This document shows positions 50,776-61,400 of a stretch of DNA of 64,000 nucleotides, in pieces. The DNA lies in NCBI RefSeq assembly GCF_014650555.1, contig NZ_BMVE01000003.1:248001-312000 (forward strand), read 5' to 3'. Origin of the DNA: Streptomyces goshikiensis (GTDB taxonomy: Bacteria > Actinomycetota > Actinomycetes > Streptomycetales > Streptomycetaceae). The notes beneath the pieces are model-generated. The model worked only from the letters and a program-made list of their open reading frames with translations, was not told the DNA's origin and did no database searches. The stretch's first letter is position 1. Each line of letters opens with the position of its first letter. The position numbers and the translations under genes were made by a program.

Positions 50776-53007
50776 TCAGCCCACCGGCAGGTGCCGCCCC
50801 GCGCCGGCGTCGTCGCGGTGCCGGGCCGTCCCGGCGCCGTCGGCGCCGTCGGTGGCGACGGGGGGCCGCGGCCGCACCGGCCACCAGATCGACCGGCCCA
50901 GCAGCGCGGCCAGCGCCGGTACCAGCACGATCGACAGGACGAACGCGGACAGCAGGATCCCGAGCGCCGTCGCGAAGCCGATCTCCTGGGTGCCCGGGGC
51001 AGGGTTGACGGCCAGGCTCCCGAACGAGGCGGCCAGCACCAGACCCGCCGTCGCGATGGCCGGCGCGGTGTGCCGTACCGCGCGGGCCACGGCCGCCCGG
51101 GCCGGACCGGGCCGCTCCATCTCCTCCCGTATCCGGTCGCTGATCAGGATGTTGTAGTCGGTGCCCAGCGCGACCACGAACAGGAACAGCACCAGCGGCA
51201 GCGTGAAGTTCACCCCCGGCCGGTCCAGCAGGTTCTGGGAGACCAGCGCCGAGGCGCCGAGGGTCGCGGCGAAGCCCAGCCCGACGGAGACCATCAGGAC
51301 CAGCGGCGCGAGCAGACTGCGCAGCAGCAGGAGCAGGATCAGCGAGATGAGCCCGGCGGCCACCGGGAAGACCACCTTGAGGTCGTCGGAGACGGCGGAG
51401 GAGATGTCGGCGAAGAGCGCCGCCGTGCCCCCCACGTGGACCTCGGTGCCCTCGGGCCGGTGCGCGGCCACCGTCTCCCGCACCGGCCCGGAGACCAGGT
51501 CGCGGGCCTGCTGGCCCTGCGGATCGGCGGTCAGGAACAGGTCGATGCGGGCCGCCCGGCCGTCCCCGCTGGGTACGGCCGGGGCGACCTGGCCGACCCC
51601 GTCGACCGCCGCCAGCGCCTTCGACAGCGCGCCCAGCCCCTGTGCGTCCACGCCGCCGCCGTCGGCCGCGGTGACGAACACGGTGGTCGGCTCCGACACC
51701 CCGGCGGGCAGGGCGCGCGAGATCTCGGCCGCCGTCCGCGCCGCCGCCGTGCGCTCGTCGCCCGGACCGCCCTGCCCGTAGTCCACCCGCATCCCCGCCA
51801 GGCCCGCCGCCAGCGCGCCGAGCAGGGCCAGCGAGGCGAGCACCATGGTCACCGGGCGGGTCGCCACCCGGCGGCCCGCCCGCCCGGCCATCCCCTCGCG
51901 GGGCTCGCGGCGCAGGGCGCGCGAGGGCCAGAACATCCTCCGCCCGGTAACGGCCAGCAGCGCCGGCATCAGGGTGAGACTGCCCAGCAGCATCACCAGG
52001 ACGGACACCGCGATCGCCGGGCCGAGCACCCGGAACTGACCGAACGTCGCCACCCCGAGCGTGGAGAACGCGGCGACGATCGTCAGCGCCGCGGAGGTGA
52101 CCGCCGTACCCACCCGGCCCGCGACCTCGGCCGCCGCCTCGCGCCCGCTCTGCCCGGGCAGGGAGCGCAGCTGCTCACGGAAGCGGAACAGCAGGAAGAG
52201 GAAGTAGTCGATGCCGATCCCGATCAGCACCACGCCGATCAACTGCGGTGTCGAGGAGTCGAGCTGGATGCCGGTGAGCAGGGAGGCGCCGACCACCACA
52301 CCGGAGGCGGCGCCGCCGATCACCGACACCACCAGCAGCGGCAGCAGCGCCGCCAGGAAGCTGCGGAACACCAGGACGTGCAGCAGCACGATCACGGCGA
52401 GCATTGCCGCACCGACGATCCGGGACCGCGTCTTCTCGGCGTCGGCGGTGTCCACGGTGGCCGCGAGCCCGGAGGTGAACCCGGTCCGCAGACCGGCCCC
52501 GGCGAACTCGGCCCGGGTGTTGTCCCGGAAGGCCCGGTACAGGTCCTGCATCCCGGGGTCCTGCGGGTTGCCGGTCAGTTCCACCGCCAGCAGCCTGAAG
52601 CTCCGGTCCGGGGCCGTCATCGCCGGGCTGACCCGGGGGACCTGCGTGCGGTCCTGCGTGAAGGGCGGCGTCTGACCGGTCTTCGGCATCACCACCTCGC
52701 GGCGGCCCAGCTCCGCGGCCACGGCGTCGATCCGCCGCTCGTCGGAGGCGGACAGCTCCGCGCCGTCCGCCCGCGCCACCAGCACGGTCAGCGGGTTGGC
52801 GTCGGGCTTGGCGCCGAAGTGCTCCTCGGCGACCTTCAGCGCGGCCGCGGAATCGTAGGTGGCGGGCAGGAACTCGCCCGTACTGGGCTGTGTGGCGCGG
52901 AAGACGAGCGCCTGGCCGAGGACGGCCGCGGCGATACCCAGCACCGCCCACAGGGCGATGACCTTCCACGGACTTCGGGTGGCGAAGCCGGTCAGGGCGC
53001 GGATCAC
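50776..53007 (-). CDS. MMPL-family (RND-type) membrane transporter
   Basis: 743 residues from GTG 53007, behind GGAGG. Twelve or so helices in two halves, each with a large periplasmic loop. Typical MMPL blocks: LIGVVLIGIGIDYFLFLLFRFREQL and LFVVALGTDYNILISDRIREEM (both with the acid residue in the proton-relay helix), plus QPSTGEFLPATYDSAAALKV in the first loop. Relatives export lipids, siderophores or drugs. It is divergent from a two-component pair that could control it; the intergenic dyad supports this. Confidence 0.93.
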   Translation of the reverse strand: MIRALTGFATRSPWKVIALWAVLGIAAAVLGQALVFRATQPSTGEFLPATYDSAAALKVAEEHFGAKPDANPLTVLVARADGAELSASDERRIDAVAAELGRREVVMPKTGQTPPFTQDRTQVPRVSPAMTAPDRSFRLLAVELTGNPQDPGMQDLYRAFRDNTRAEFAGAGLRTGFTSGLAATVDTADAEKTRSRIVGAAMLAVIVLLHVLVFRSFLAALLPLLVVSVIGGAASGVVVGASLLTGIQLDSSTPQLIGVVLIGIGIDYFLFLLFRFREQLRSLPGQSGREAAAEVAGRVGTAVTSAALTIVAAFSTLGVATFGQFRVLGPAIAVSVLVMLLGSLTLMPALLAVTGRRMFWPSRALRREPREGMAGRAGRRVATRPVTMVLASLALLGALAAGLAGMRVDYGQGGPGDERTAAARTAAEISRALPAGVSEPTTVFVTAADGGGVDAQGLGALSKALAAVDGVGQVAPAVPSGDGRAARIDLFLTADPQGQQARDLVSGPVRETVAAHRPEGTEVHVGGTAALFADISSAVSDDLKVVFPVAAGLISLILLLLLRSLLAPLVLMVSVGLGFAATLGASALVSQNLLDRPGVNFTLPLVLFLFVVALGTDYNILISDRIREEMERPGPARAAVARAVRHTAPAIATAGLVLAASFGSLAVNPAPGTQEIGFATALGILLSAFVLSIVLVPALAALLGRSIWWPVRPRPPVATDGADGAGTARHRDDAGAGRHLPVG

Positions 53008-53131
53008 AGGGTCCTCCGTAACTCGAACGACCGGGGAACTCCCGGACGTTCTCCAGCTCATCAGCGGCCGCACCCCGAAACGTCGTGGTCAGGGAGGAAG
53101 CCGCACCCGGGACCGGGGTCCGGCGCACTCC

Positions 53132-53159
53132 CCGGACCAGGACCTCAGTCCTGGTCCGG
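53132..53159. promoter_or_regulatory. Inverted repeat in the MMPL/kinase divergent region
   Basis: CCGGACCAGGA-CCTCAG-TCCTGGTCCGG, perfect 11-bp arms. It is about midway between the two divergent starts (53007 and 53281). A terminator would have no obvious gene to end here, so an operator is more likely. Confidence 0.6.
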
Positions 53160-53280
53160 CCTCCGCCTCCGGGCCCTCGCGCGCCGGGGAGCCGTTGCGA
53201 GAATGGACCCCGTACGTACGTGACCTGCGGCTGCTCCGGTTCGGAACCGGCGGGCCGGCGACGGAGGGGGACCGGCGGGC

Positions 53281-54525
53281 ATGCCGATGCGCAGCGAGGA
53301 CCGGACCGGCACGACCGGCCGGGAGGGGGCGCGGGCCCCGGGCCGCCGGACCCGCTGGGACCGGGTGCGCGAGCCGGCCTTCGCGTGGACGCGCAGTGAC
53401 GCGCTCCTGGCCATCGGAACCGCCGCGAACGACCTGATCGGCTTCTCGCTCGGCGCCACGGAGGACGGCCGGCCCCTCACCGTGTCCGCCGTGGTCCTCG
53501 TGGTCCTCGGCGGGGCCTGTGTACTGGGCCGCCGGGCCAGACCGGTGACGGTGCTCTGCGCCGTCCTCGCCCTGGGCGTGGCGCTGAACCTGACCACGCC
53601 GCAGGGTACGCACTTCTCCGCCGCCTTCGCCGTCGCGCTGTACACCGTGACCCGGCTGCGCGGCCCGGCGGTCACGGCGGCGGCCGCCCTGGCGACCGTG
53701 CCGCTGACGTTGATCAGCGGGGGCCACGGCGAGGTGTCCGTACTCACCGGCGTCCTCAGCAACACGGTGGCGGTCCTCCTCGTCGTCGGCACCGGACTGC
53801 TGGTGCGGCGCTGGCAGCAGGAGGCCGAGGCCCGGCGCACCCTGCTGGCCGACCGGGCCGTGGCCGAGGAACGCCGCCGGATCGCCCGGGAGCTGCACGA
53901 CATCGTGGCCCACCACATCACCACCATGCAGCTGATGGCCGGCGGCGCCCGGGCCAACCTCGCGCACGACCCCGAGGCGGCCCGCGAGGCCCTGGTCACC
54001 CTGGAGGGCTCCGGGCGGATGGCGCTCGGCGAGATGCGCCAGCTCCTCGACGTACTGCGGGCCGGAGAGGAACCGGAGCCGGTGCCCCCGGAGCCACAGC
54101 CCGGGGCGGGGGACCTCGGCCGGATCATCACGGAGTCCCGGCTGGCCGGGACGCCGACCGAGTTCACCGTCCACGGGGCGGCCCGCCCGCTGCCGCCGAC
54201 CGTCGGGCTCACGGTGTTCCGGATCGTCCAGGAGGCCCTGACCAACGCCCGCAAGCACGCCGGGGGCGCGCGGGCCCACGTACGGCTGACGTACCGGCCG
54301 GAGGGAGTGGACGTGGAGGTGCGGGACGACGGCGCCGGTGCCCGGCCCGGACCCGCGCGGCCGGCCGCCGGCAGCGGGTACGGTCTGATCGGAATGCGGG
54401 AACGCGTCGCCCTGCAAGGCGGCACCCTGGAGGCCGGCGCCTGCGACGGCGGCGGGTTCAGGGTGGCGGCCGTGCTTCCGGCGGGCGCGGTCCCGGGGGG
54501 ACGGGGAGGGGAACGACGCGGATGA
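53281..54525 (+). CDS. Sensor histidine kinase (HisKA_3 type)
   Basis: 414 residues. Four membrane helices in the first 190 residues (for example LTVSAVVLVVLGGACVLG, VTVLCAVLALGVALNL). H-box RELHDIVAHHITTMQLMAG, N-box VFRIVQEALTNARKHAGG, G-box GSGYGLIGMRERVALQGGTL. The C-terminus is Gly/Arg-rich and overlaps the response-regulator start by 4 bp. Senses an envelope signal without a large external domain. Confidence 0.95.
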   Translation: MPMRSEDRTGTTGREGARAPGRRTRWDRVREPAFAWTRSDALLAIGTAANDLIGFSLGATEDGRPLTVSAVVLVVLGGACVLGRRARPVTVLCAVLALGVALNLTTPQGTHFSAAFAVALYTVTRLRGPAVTAAAALATVPLTLISGGHGEVSVLTGVLSNTVAVLLVVGTGLLVRRWQQEAEARRTLLADRAVAEERRRIARELHDIVAHHITTMQLMAGGARANLAHDPEAAREALVTLEGSGRMALGEMRQLLDVLRAGEEPEPVPPEPQPGAGDLGRIITESRLAGTPTEFTVHGAARPLPPTVGLTVFRIVQEALTNARKHAGGARAHVRLTYRPEGVDVEVRDDGAGARPGPARPAAGSGYGLIGMRERVALQGGTLEAGACDGGGFRVAAVLPAGAVPGGRGGERRG

Positions 54526-55187
54526 TCCGTGTGCTGATAGCCGACGACCAGCCGCTGGTACGGCGGGGCCTGGCCCTGATCCTGGCGCCCGACCCGGCGT
54601 TCGAGGTGGTCGGCGAGGCCGAGGACGGGGCCCGGGCCGTCGCCCTGGCCCACGAGCTGCGGCCCGACGTCGTCGTCATGGACATCCGGATGCCGGTCCT
54701 CGACGGGGTCAGGGCGACCGAGGAACTGGCGCGCACGCTGCCCGACTCCCGCGTCCTGGCCCTCAGCACCTTCGACATGGACGAGTACGTGGTCGCCGCC
54801 CTGCGCGCCGGCGCCTACGGTTTCCTCCCCAAGGACGTCTCCCCGGAGGAGCTCATCGCCGGGGTCCACACCGTCCACACCGGCGAGGCCGCGGTCGCGC
54901 CCCGGCTGCTCACCCGGCTGATCTCCGCCTACGTACGGGCCCCCGCCCGGCCGCGCCCGGTGACGGCGGCCCCGGCCGGCCTCACCCCGCGCGAGCTGGA
55001 GATCTGGCGGCTGCTGGCCGCCGGGTTCGACAACGCGGAGATCGCCTCGGACCTGGACATCAGCGTGTCCACGGTCAAGAACCACATCACCGGCATCTTC
55101 GCCAAACTGGGCGTCCGCGACCGCGCCCAGGCGGTCATCGCGGCCTACGAATCGGGCCTGGTGACGGCCGGCCACGGGAGCGGTTGA
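54522..55187 (+). CDS. NarL/FixJ-family response regulator
   Basis: 221 residues. Receiver IRVLIADDQPLVRRGLALIL with phospho-Asp in VVVMDIRMPVLDG. HTH: LTPRELEIWRLLAAGFDNAEIASDLDISVSTVKNHITGIFAKLGVRDRAQAV. It forms a pair with the upstream kinase, and possibly controls the divergent MMPL gene. Confidence 0.95.
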   Translation: MIRVLIADDQPLVRRGLALILAPDPAFEVVGEAEDGARAVALAHELRPDVVVMDIRMPVLDGVRATEELARTLPDSRVLALSTFDMDEYVVAALRAGAYGFLPKDVSPEELIAGVHTVHTGEAAVAPRLLTRLISAYVRAPARPRPVTAAPAGLTPRELEIWRLLAAGFDNAEIASDLDISVSTVKNHITGIFAKLGVRDRAQAVIAAYESGLVTAGHGSG

Positions 55188-55329
55188 TCACCAAGTGCCC
55201 GCAGAGGACCGGAATCGCCCTGGCGACCGCACCTCTGACCAGCCGGAACACTGGACGATTCGCCCGTGCGCGGCGGGTCCCGCCCATGGCACAGTCTCAG
55301 CAGCACAACCCCCGGACCAGGGAGCACCC

Positions 55330-55551
55330 ATGCGCGATCCGCAGTCCACGCCGCGGCTGACGGCCGCCCCGGACCACGCGCCGGCGCCGAGCCCGCTGCC
55401 CCGCTGCCCGGTCTGCGCGCGCCTGCCGGAACGCATCTCCTGGCGCCAGCGCCCGGGCCGCCCCGTGCTCCTGGTCTTCGACCCCTGCGGCCACCGCCAC
55501 ACCTCCCCGGCCCCGCCGATCCTCGCGGTCACCCTGCCGGGCAGCCCGTAG
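55330..55551 (+). CDS. Small Zn-ribbon-like protein
   Basis: 73 residues from ATG 55330, behind GGGAG. Pro-rich start, then RCPVCARLPERISW and, about 25 residues later, FDPCGHRH: a CxxC plus C-x-H pattern that could bind one zinc. Ends in a short beta-like PILAVTLPG. Unknown function; the pattern and ribosome site support it as real. Confidence 0.62.
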   Translation: MRDPQSTPRLTAAPDHAPAPSPLPRCPVCARLPERISWRQRPGRPVLLVFDPCGHRHTSPAPPILAVTLPGSP

Positions 55552-55934
55552 GCGGCGGGGGAACGCCCGCGAATCCTCGGCACATTGATGAAAGTTGCAT
55601 TGAATCGAATATCAATGTCCGCTCTGACATCCAGGATCCGCACCAGGGCTCTTGCGCTTCCCGCGCGGCTTCGGCAGGATCTGGCACCTGCCTCTCCACC
55701 CGGACGCGTGAACCGCCGCCGGGTCGGCTCTGCAAGGGCCCGGAACGCCACAGCGATGCCGCCCAGTTGCCGATCCACCCCATCCCCGCCCCCACCAGCC
55801 GCGCCCCGCCCCACCCAGCCGTGCCACCGCCGAGCAGTGCGGCCCCGCGCCGCGCACCGCCTTGCCTCGCCTTGCCCGCGGGCGGCCGGCCGTACGGTAC
55901 GGGGCCGCCGGCATCCCTAGGAAAGGCGTCACCG
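55552..55934. promoter_or_regulatory. 383-bp gene-free stretch before the APC transporter
   Basis: It holds an A/T-rich island (55581-55620) unlike its surroundings, with perfect 8-bp inverted repeats ACATTGAT (55582-55589) and ATCAATGT (55611-55618) and another CATTGA between them. This is probably a promoter or operator. The remaining 300 bases are GC-rich with no gene I can support; the open frames there are compositional. Confidence 0.5.
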
Positions 55935-57422
55935 TTGAGCAAGCACGTTGGTGCCGGGGGAGGCCTACGGGCCGACGCCCTGGGCCGGTTCGACTCCGTC
56001 GTCATGGCGGTCGCGGGCTGCGGTCCCGCCTACACCATCGCCGTCACCCTCCCGGCGCTGATAGCCGCCGTCGGCGTCGCCGGCCCCGCCGTCCTCCTGT
56101 ACTGCGCGATCCCCATGGCGGGCATCGCCCTCGCCTTCCGCCACCTCGGCCGCCTCGACCCCAACGCGGGCGCCGCCTACGCCTGGGTCGGCAGATCCCT
56201 GCACCCCTTCCTCGGCTTCCTCAGCGGCTGGGCGGTCGTCGTCTCCACCACCGTCTTCATGGCCTCCAGCGCCCTGCCGGCGGGCAGTGCCACGCTCGCC
56301 CTCCTCGGCCTCGACACGAGCGGCTCCACCCTCCTGCCCACCGCGATCGGAGCGCTCTGGTTCCTGCTCGTGGCCGGCGTGGTCATGTTCGGTGCCCGGA
56401 TCAGCGCCCACGCCCAGACCCTCATCACCGGCGCGCAGCTGGTCCTGCTCGTGGTCTTCGCCGTCGCCGCGATGGCCAAGGACGGCAACGCGGCCGACTT
56501 CTCCCTCTCCTGGTTCGGCTTCAGCCACTTCGGCAGCGAACACACCTTCGTCGGCGGCGCCCTGATCGCCGTCTTCGCCTACTGGGGCTGGGACGTGACG
56601 AGCAACCTGGGCGAGGAGACCCGCGGCGGCCGCCGCGGCTCGGGATTCGGGGGCGTGATCGGCGTCCTCATGGTCTTCGCCCTGTTCACCGTGTTCACCA
56701 TCTCCGTCAACATCCTCATCGGGACCGATGCCGTCCGCCGCGCCCCCGGCGATTTCCTGACCGTCCTCGGCGACGCCATCTGGCCCGGCTGGGGCGGCCG
56801 CCTGCTCGTCCTCGCCGTCCTGCTCTCCACGGTCGCCACCCTGAACACCTCGCTCATCCAGGCCACCCGCACCCTCTTCGCGATGGGCCGCGACCGCACC
56901 CTCCCCCCGGCGTTCGGCCGCCTCCACCCCCGCCGCCAGACCCCCTGGACCGCCACCGCCGTCGTCGCGGCCGTCGCCCTGGTCTTCACCGCCGCCGTCA
57001 CCCTCGGCTCCGGCGCGGGACTGCTCGCCGACGCCCTCAGCGGCATCGGCCTCCAGATCGCGTTCTACTACAGCCTCACCGCGTTCTCCGCCGTAGTGGT
57101 CCACCGCAAGACGCTGTTCACCTCCGCGGGCAGTTTCCTCCTCGTCGGAGCGTGGCCGCTGTGCGGAGGACTGTTCATGCTGTGGATCCTGGCCCAGTCG
57201 GTGACCGAACTGAACGCCGCCGCCCTCACCATCGGCCTCGGTACCCTCGCCCTGGGCACCGTGCCCATGCTGGTGTCCTGGTTCCGCGGCAGGTCGTACT
57301 TCCAGCCGAGCCCCCTCGACCCCCAGCGGGCCCAGGACGTCGACGAGTCCTACGGCGTGACGGGCCACGACCCCACCCGCGCCGCCGCCGGCCGACCGGA
57401 CGAACTGCTCACCGACTTCTGA
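55935..57422 (+). CDS. APC-family amino-acid/polyamine transporter
   Basis: About 495 residues from TTG 55935, with AGGAAAGG eight bases upstream; no ATG suits the N-terminus. Twelve membrane helices. Typical APC start: ALGRFDSVVMAVAGCGPAYTIAVTLPALIAAVG, and the mid-protein AGAAYAWVGRSLHPFLGFLSGWAVV block, plus FAYWGWDVTSNLGEET in helix 6. Substrate is probably an amino acid or amine. The next gene is 20 nt downstream and same-strand. Confidence 0.9.
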   Translation: MSKHVGAGGGLRADALGRFDSVVMAVAGCGPAYTIAVTLPALIAAVGVAGPAVLLYCAIPMAGIALAFRHLGRLDPNAGAAYAWVGRSLHPFLGFLSGWAVVVSTTVFMASSALPAGSATLALLGLDTSGSTLLPTAIGALWFLLVAGVVMFGARISAHAQTLITGAQLVLLVVFAVAAMAKDGNAADFSLSWFGFSHFGSEHTFVGGALIAVFAYWGWDVTSNLGEETRGGRRGSGFGGVIGVLMVFALFTVFTISVNILIGTDAVRRAPGDFLTVLGDAIWPGWGGRLLVLAVLLSTVATLNTSLIQATRTLFAMGRDRTLPPAFGRLHPRRQTPWTATAVVAAVALVFTAAVTLGSGAGLLADALSGIGLQIAFYYSLTAFSAVVVHRKTLFTSAGSFLLVGAWPLCGGLFMLWILAQSVTELNAAALTIGLGTLALGTVPMLVSWFRGRSYFQPSPLDPQRAQDVDESYGVTGHDPTRAAAGRPDELLTDF

Positions 57423-57442
57423 CCGGAGGAAGGTCCCGTCCC

Positions 57443-58411
57443 ATGGCCTGGAAGCGCCGCCGCTCCGCGGCAGCACCGCAGTACGACCCCGCGTTCACCG
57501 ACGGCGCCCTCTCCGAGGCCTGCCAGGACATCGCCGCCGGGCGCTGGCAGGGCCCCCGCGACCTCCTCGCCGCCGGAGCCGCCCACGACTGGGACCGGCG
57601 CACCCACCGGATCCGGCTGCTCGCCAACGCCGCCGCCGACAAACGGGTCGTGGAGGCCTGGCAGGCCTCCGAACCCCACAGCCTCGACGCCGTCGTCCTG
57701 CGCGCCGACACCGAGGTGATGCGGATGTTCGCCGTCGCCCGCGGCGGGACCATACCCGTGCGGGACCTCCTGGACCACACCGCCCGGATCTGCCTGCGCG
57801 CCTGCGAGGCCGCGCCCGCGGACCCCCACCCCTGGCTGTCGCTGATCACCCTGGCGCGGCTGTACGAAGGCGGGCACGCCTCCATGGGGCGATGGTGGCA
57901 GGAGCTCCGCGCCCGCGACCCGTACCACCGCGAGGGCCACCACCAGGGGCTGCGCTACATGTCCGCCCGCTGGCACGGCTCGCACGGCCAGGCGTACAAC
58001 TTCGCGCGGGACTCCGCGGCCGCCGCCCCGCCCGGCTCCGCCCTCGCCGTCCTCCCGCAGGTCGCCCGGGCCGAACAGTTCCGCCACCGGGTGGAGGCCG
58101 AGGGCCGGGCCGGCCTCGACCTCCTGCACCACTGGAGCGGGGACGCGGCCCGCTGGGACCTGCGGACCACCATGGAGCGGTGGCTCGGCGCCCGCACCGT
58201 CCCGGCGGCCCAGGACGTCGCCGACCTCAACTGCCTGGCCCACGGCCTCGTCCACGCGGGCATGCTCCCCGAGGCGGCCCACGTCTTCGGGCTCCTCGAC
58301 GGCCGCGCCACGCGCGTGCCCTGGTCGTACACGGGCGACGCCGAGGAGCAGTACGTCCGCTGGCGCGAACGGGCCGCCGCGGCGGTGGCCGAAACCCCCG
58401 GGACCCGGTGA
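57443..58411 (+). CDS. Unknown helical-repeat protein
   Basis: 322 residues from ATG 57443. Reads as TPR-like alpha-alpha repeats: ALSEACQDIAAGRWQGPRDLLAAGAAHDWDRRTHRIRLLANAA, VLRADTEVMRMFAVARGG, TARICLRACEAAPADPHPWLSLITLARLYEGG, FARDSAAAAPPGSALAVLPQVARAEQFR and a final LNCLAHGLVHAGMLPEAAHVFGLLDG. Related proteins are frequent in Streptomyces without known role. It lies between an APC transporter and a Ser/Thr kinase and could be a kinase substrate or adaptor. Confidence 0.8.
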   Translation: MAWKRRRSAAAPQYDPAFTDGALSEACQDIAAGRWQGPRDLLAAGAAHDWDRRTHRIRLLANAAADKRVVEAWQASEPHSLDAVVLRADTEVMRMFAVARGGTIPVRDLLDHTARICLRACEAAPADPHPWLSLITLARLYEGGHASMGRWWQELRARDPYHREGHHQGLRYMSARWHGSHGQAYNFARDSAAAAPPGSALAVLPQVARAEQFRHRVEAEGRAGLDLLHHWSGDAARWDLRTTMERWLGARTVPAAQDVADLNCLAHGLVHAGMLPEAAHVFGLLDGRATRVPWSYTGDAEEQYVRWRERAAAAVAETPGTR

Positions 58412-58480
58412 TCACGCAGCTCAGCGCCCCTTGATAGCCTCCGCCCGCAGAGTTGTGATCAGGCTGGAGCAGGGGGAGAC

Positions 58481-61400
58481 ATGCCTGAGTTGCTGACGTC
58501 CGAGGATCCCGAGCGGGTCGCAGGCTACTGGCTCGCCGCCCGCCTCGGCGCGGGCGGCCAGGGCACGGTCTACGAGGCCTACGACCACGCGGGAGCGCGC
58601 GTCGCCGTCAAGGTGCTGCGGCCCGAACTCGTCAGCCGCCCCGAGATCGCGGGCCGCTTCGCCAAGGAGGTCCTCGCGGCGCAGCGCGTCGAGTCCTTCT
58701 GCACCGCGCGGGTGATCGAAGCCGGTACCGACGGCGAACGCCCGTACATCGTCAGCGAGTTCGTCGCGGGCCGGGACCTGCGCAAGGCCGTGCGCACATC
58801 CGGCCCGCTCACGGGCGACGCCCTGGTCCGGCTGGCGACCGGTGTGGCCACCGCCCTCGCGGCCATCCACCGCGCCGAGGTCGTCCACCGCGACCTCAAG
58901 CCGGACAACATCCTCCTGGGCACCGACGGCCCCCGGGTCATCGACTTCGGCATCGCCCGCACCAACGACATGTCGCTCACCGCCACCGGCCATCTCATGG
59001 GCACCCCGGGCTACATGGGCCCCGAGGTGCTGACCGGCCACCGGGCGAGCGCCGCCGCCGACGTGTTCGCCTGGGGCGCGGTGATGGTCTTCGCGGCCAC
59101 CGGCCGCGATCCCTTCCACGGCGAGAACCTCGGCGAGATCGTCGTCCGCGTCACCGAACACGAGCCGGACCTCGCCGCCCTGCCCGCCGGCCTGCGCGCG
59201 CTCGTGGGCCGCGCCCTGTCCAAGACCCCGGCCGAACGCCCGAGTTCCACCGAGCTGCTCCTCGCCCTGCTCGGCGGCCCCGAGCGCGCGGACGCCTCGC
59301 TCCTCGTGGACGGCCGCCAGTCCGCCGGGGCGCTGCGCGACACGGCCGAGGACGGCGCCGAACCCGGACGGGGAGCCGCCGCCGCGCAGATGTACCAGGG
59401 GCTGCCGCTGCCGGTGCAACAGGCCGTACGGCAGATCGTGCTCCGCCTCGTCGTCCCGGGCACCGCCCCCGACGGCTCCCAGGACACCACCCGTACCGCC
59501 TCGACCTCGGAGTGGTTCGACGGCCTGCCCTACGAGGAACGCGGCGCGCTGCGCCTCGCGCTGGACGCCCTCGTCACCGCCCGGCTCCTGGTCCTGGAGG
59601 CCGACACCGTACGCCTCGCCGGCCTCGGCCTGATCCGGGCCTGGCCCCAGCTGCGGGCCTGGGTGGACCAGGACCGCGACGCGCTGGGCCTGCTGCGCTG
59701 GCTCACCCAGGCCGCCGGCTACTGGGACGGGCACGGGCGCACCCCCGACGCCCTGCCGACCGGCGGGGCCCCGCAGGCGGCCCGCGCCTGCGTGGCGGAC
59801 GCCCCGCCGTGGCTGCGCGCGAGCCGGCTGGAGGCGGAACTGCTCGAAGCCCACGGCGCCGCCGCCGCGCACGCCCGCCGGCGCACCCGGCGGCTGCGCG
59901 CGGGCGGGGCCGCCCTGCTGGCCCTGGCGCTGGTCGCGGGCCTCGTCGCCTGGCAGCAGAAGCGGATCGGCGACGAGCGCGAACGCGAGGCCTCCGCCCG
60001 CAGCATCGCCTCGATCGCCGACAGCCTGCGCACCTCGGACCCCGAGACCGCGGCCCTGCTCAGCGTGGCCGCCTGGCGGGTCGCGCCCGTGGGCGAGGCC
60101 CGCGCCGCCCTGTACGGCGCGCTCGGCCAGGACGAGCGGAAGGTCGCGACCAACCCGGCCGGGGTCTCGACCGGCGTCTACGAGGAGCACATCGACACCC
60201 TGCTCGACGGACGCACCCTGGCCGTCCTCAACGAGAAGAAGAGCATGGAGGTCTGGGACCTCGTCACCGGCAAGCGCACGGCGCGCGCCGAACTGTCCCA
60301 GGAGGACGAGCTGCCGGCCGCCCCGGACCCCACCGGAACGGTCGCGGTGCAGCCCAAGCGCAAGGGCGTCCAGCTCATCGACCTCAAGAGCGGCAAGCCC
60401 GGCCGCCTCATCCTGGAGGACCAGGGCGCGCTCCAGCTCGCGGGGATGTCGGAGAAGGCCGGCCTCCTCCTGGTCACCTCCTACGAGGCGAGGCAGGAGA
60501 CCCTCCTGGTCGACGGCGCCACCGGGCGGATCGTGCTGACGATCCCGGGGCGGGACGCGGTGGCCCTGTCGCGTGACGGCTCCACCCTCGCCTACTGCCT
60601 GCCCGGCCGCCCCGTCCAGCTCTACACCGTGGCCACCGGGCAGACCGCGCAGCTGACGAACCCGGACGCGTACCCCACCACCCCCTGCGGCAAGGAGCAC
60701 GGGCTGCGGTTCAGCGGGAACGGCAAGCGGCTGATCCACATGAACGGGCGCAACTCCACCCTGTGGGACCTGCCCAGCCGCAAGAGCATCTACGAGTTCA
60801 GTGCGAAGTCGGTGGGCGCCGTCAACGCGGACGCCTCCCTGATGGCCGAGGTCACGGACTCCCAGGTGAAACTGTGGTCCGACCGGTCGAGCTCCTCCGC
60901 CCAGCCGCTGCTGACCTTCCCCCGGCCGGAAGCCGACGGCGCGGCGACGGGCGTGGCCCTCGCCTTCGACGCCGACGGCCGCAGGCTGCTCTCCCTCTCC
61001 AGGGACCGTCAGGTGCGCTACCTCGACCTGACCTTCGGACTGGAGGACGCCGCCTCCACGGTGAACGTGATGGACGCGGTGTTCGCCCCGGACGCACGGA
61101 CCCTCGTGACGGCGGGGGTCCTGGGCACCGGCAGGGACGCGGAGGCCAAGATCTGGACCACGGCCGACGGCCGGGACCGCGCCCTGCCCGAGGTGCCGCT
61201 CAGGGGCTCCACCGGCGACGCCGACCTCACCGACGACGACGGCGGCGCGGTGTACTCGCGGGACGGGCGCCTGCTGGCGGGCGTCGTCGGGGGCAACGGG
61301 AAGCTGCGGGTCACGGTGTGGGACGTCCGGGAGGGCCGCAAGCGCGCGGAGATCTCCCTGCCGAAGTCCGTCTTCCGGGTCGACGGGGTGGAGTTCACCC

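Noticed and set aside
55585..55920. Possible small protein in the spacer before the APC transporter
   Set aside because: No ribosome site, Arg/Pro/Ala-rich with no fold, and it overlaps the A/T-rich regulatory island.
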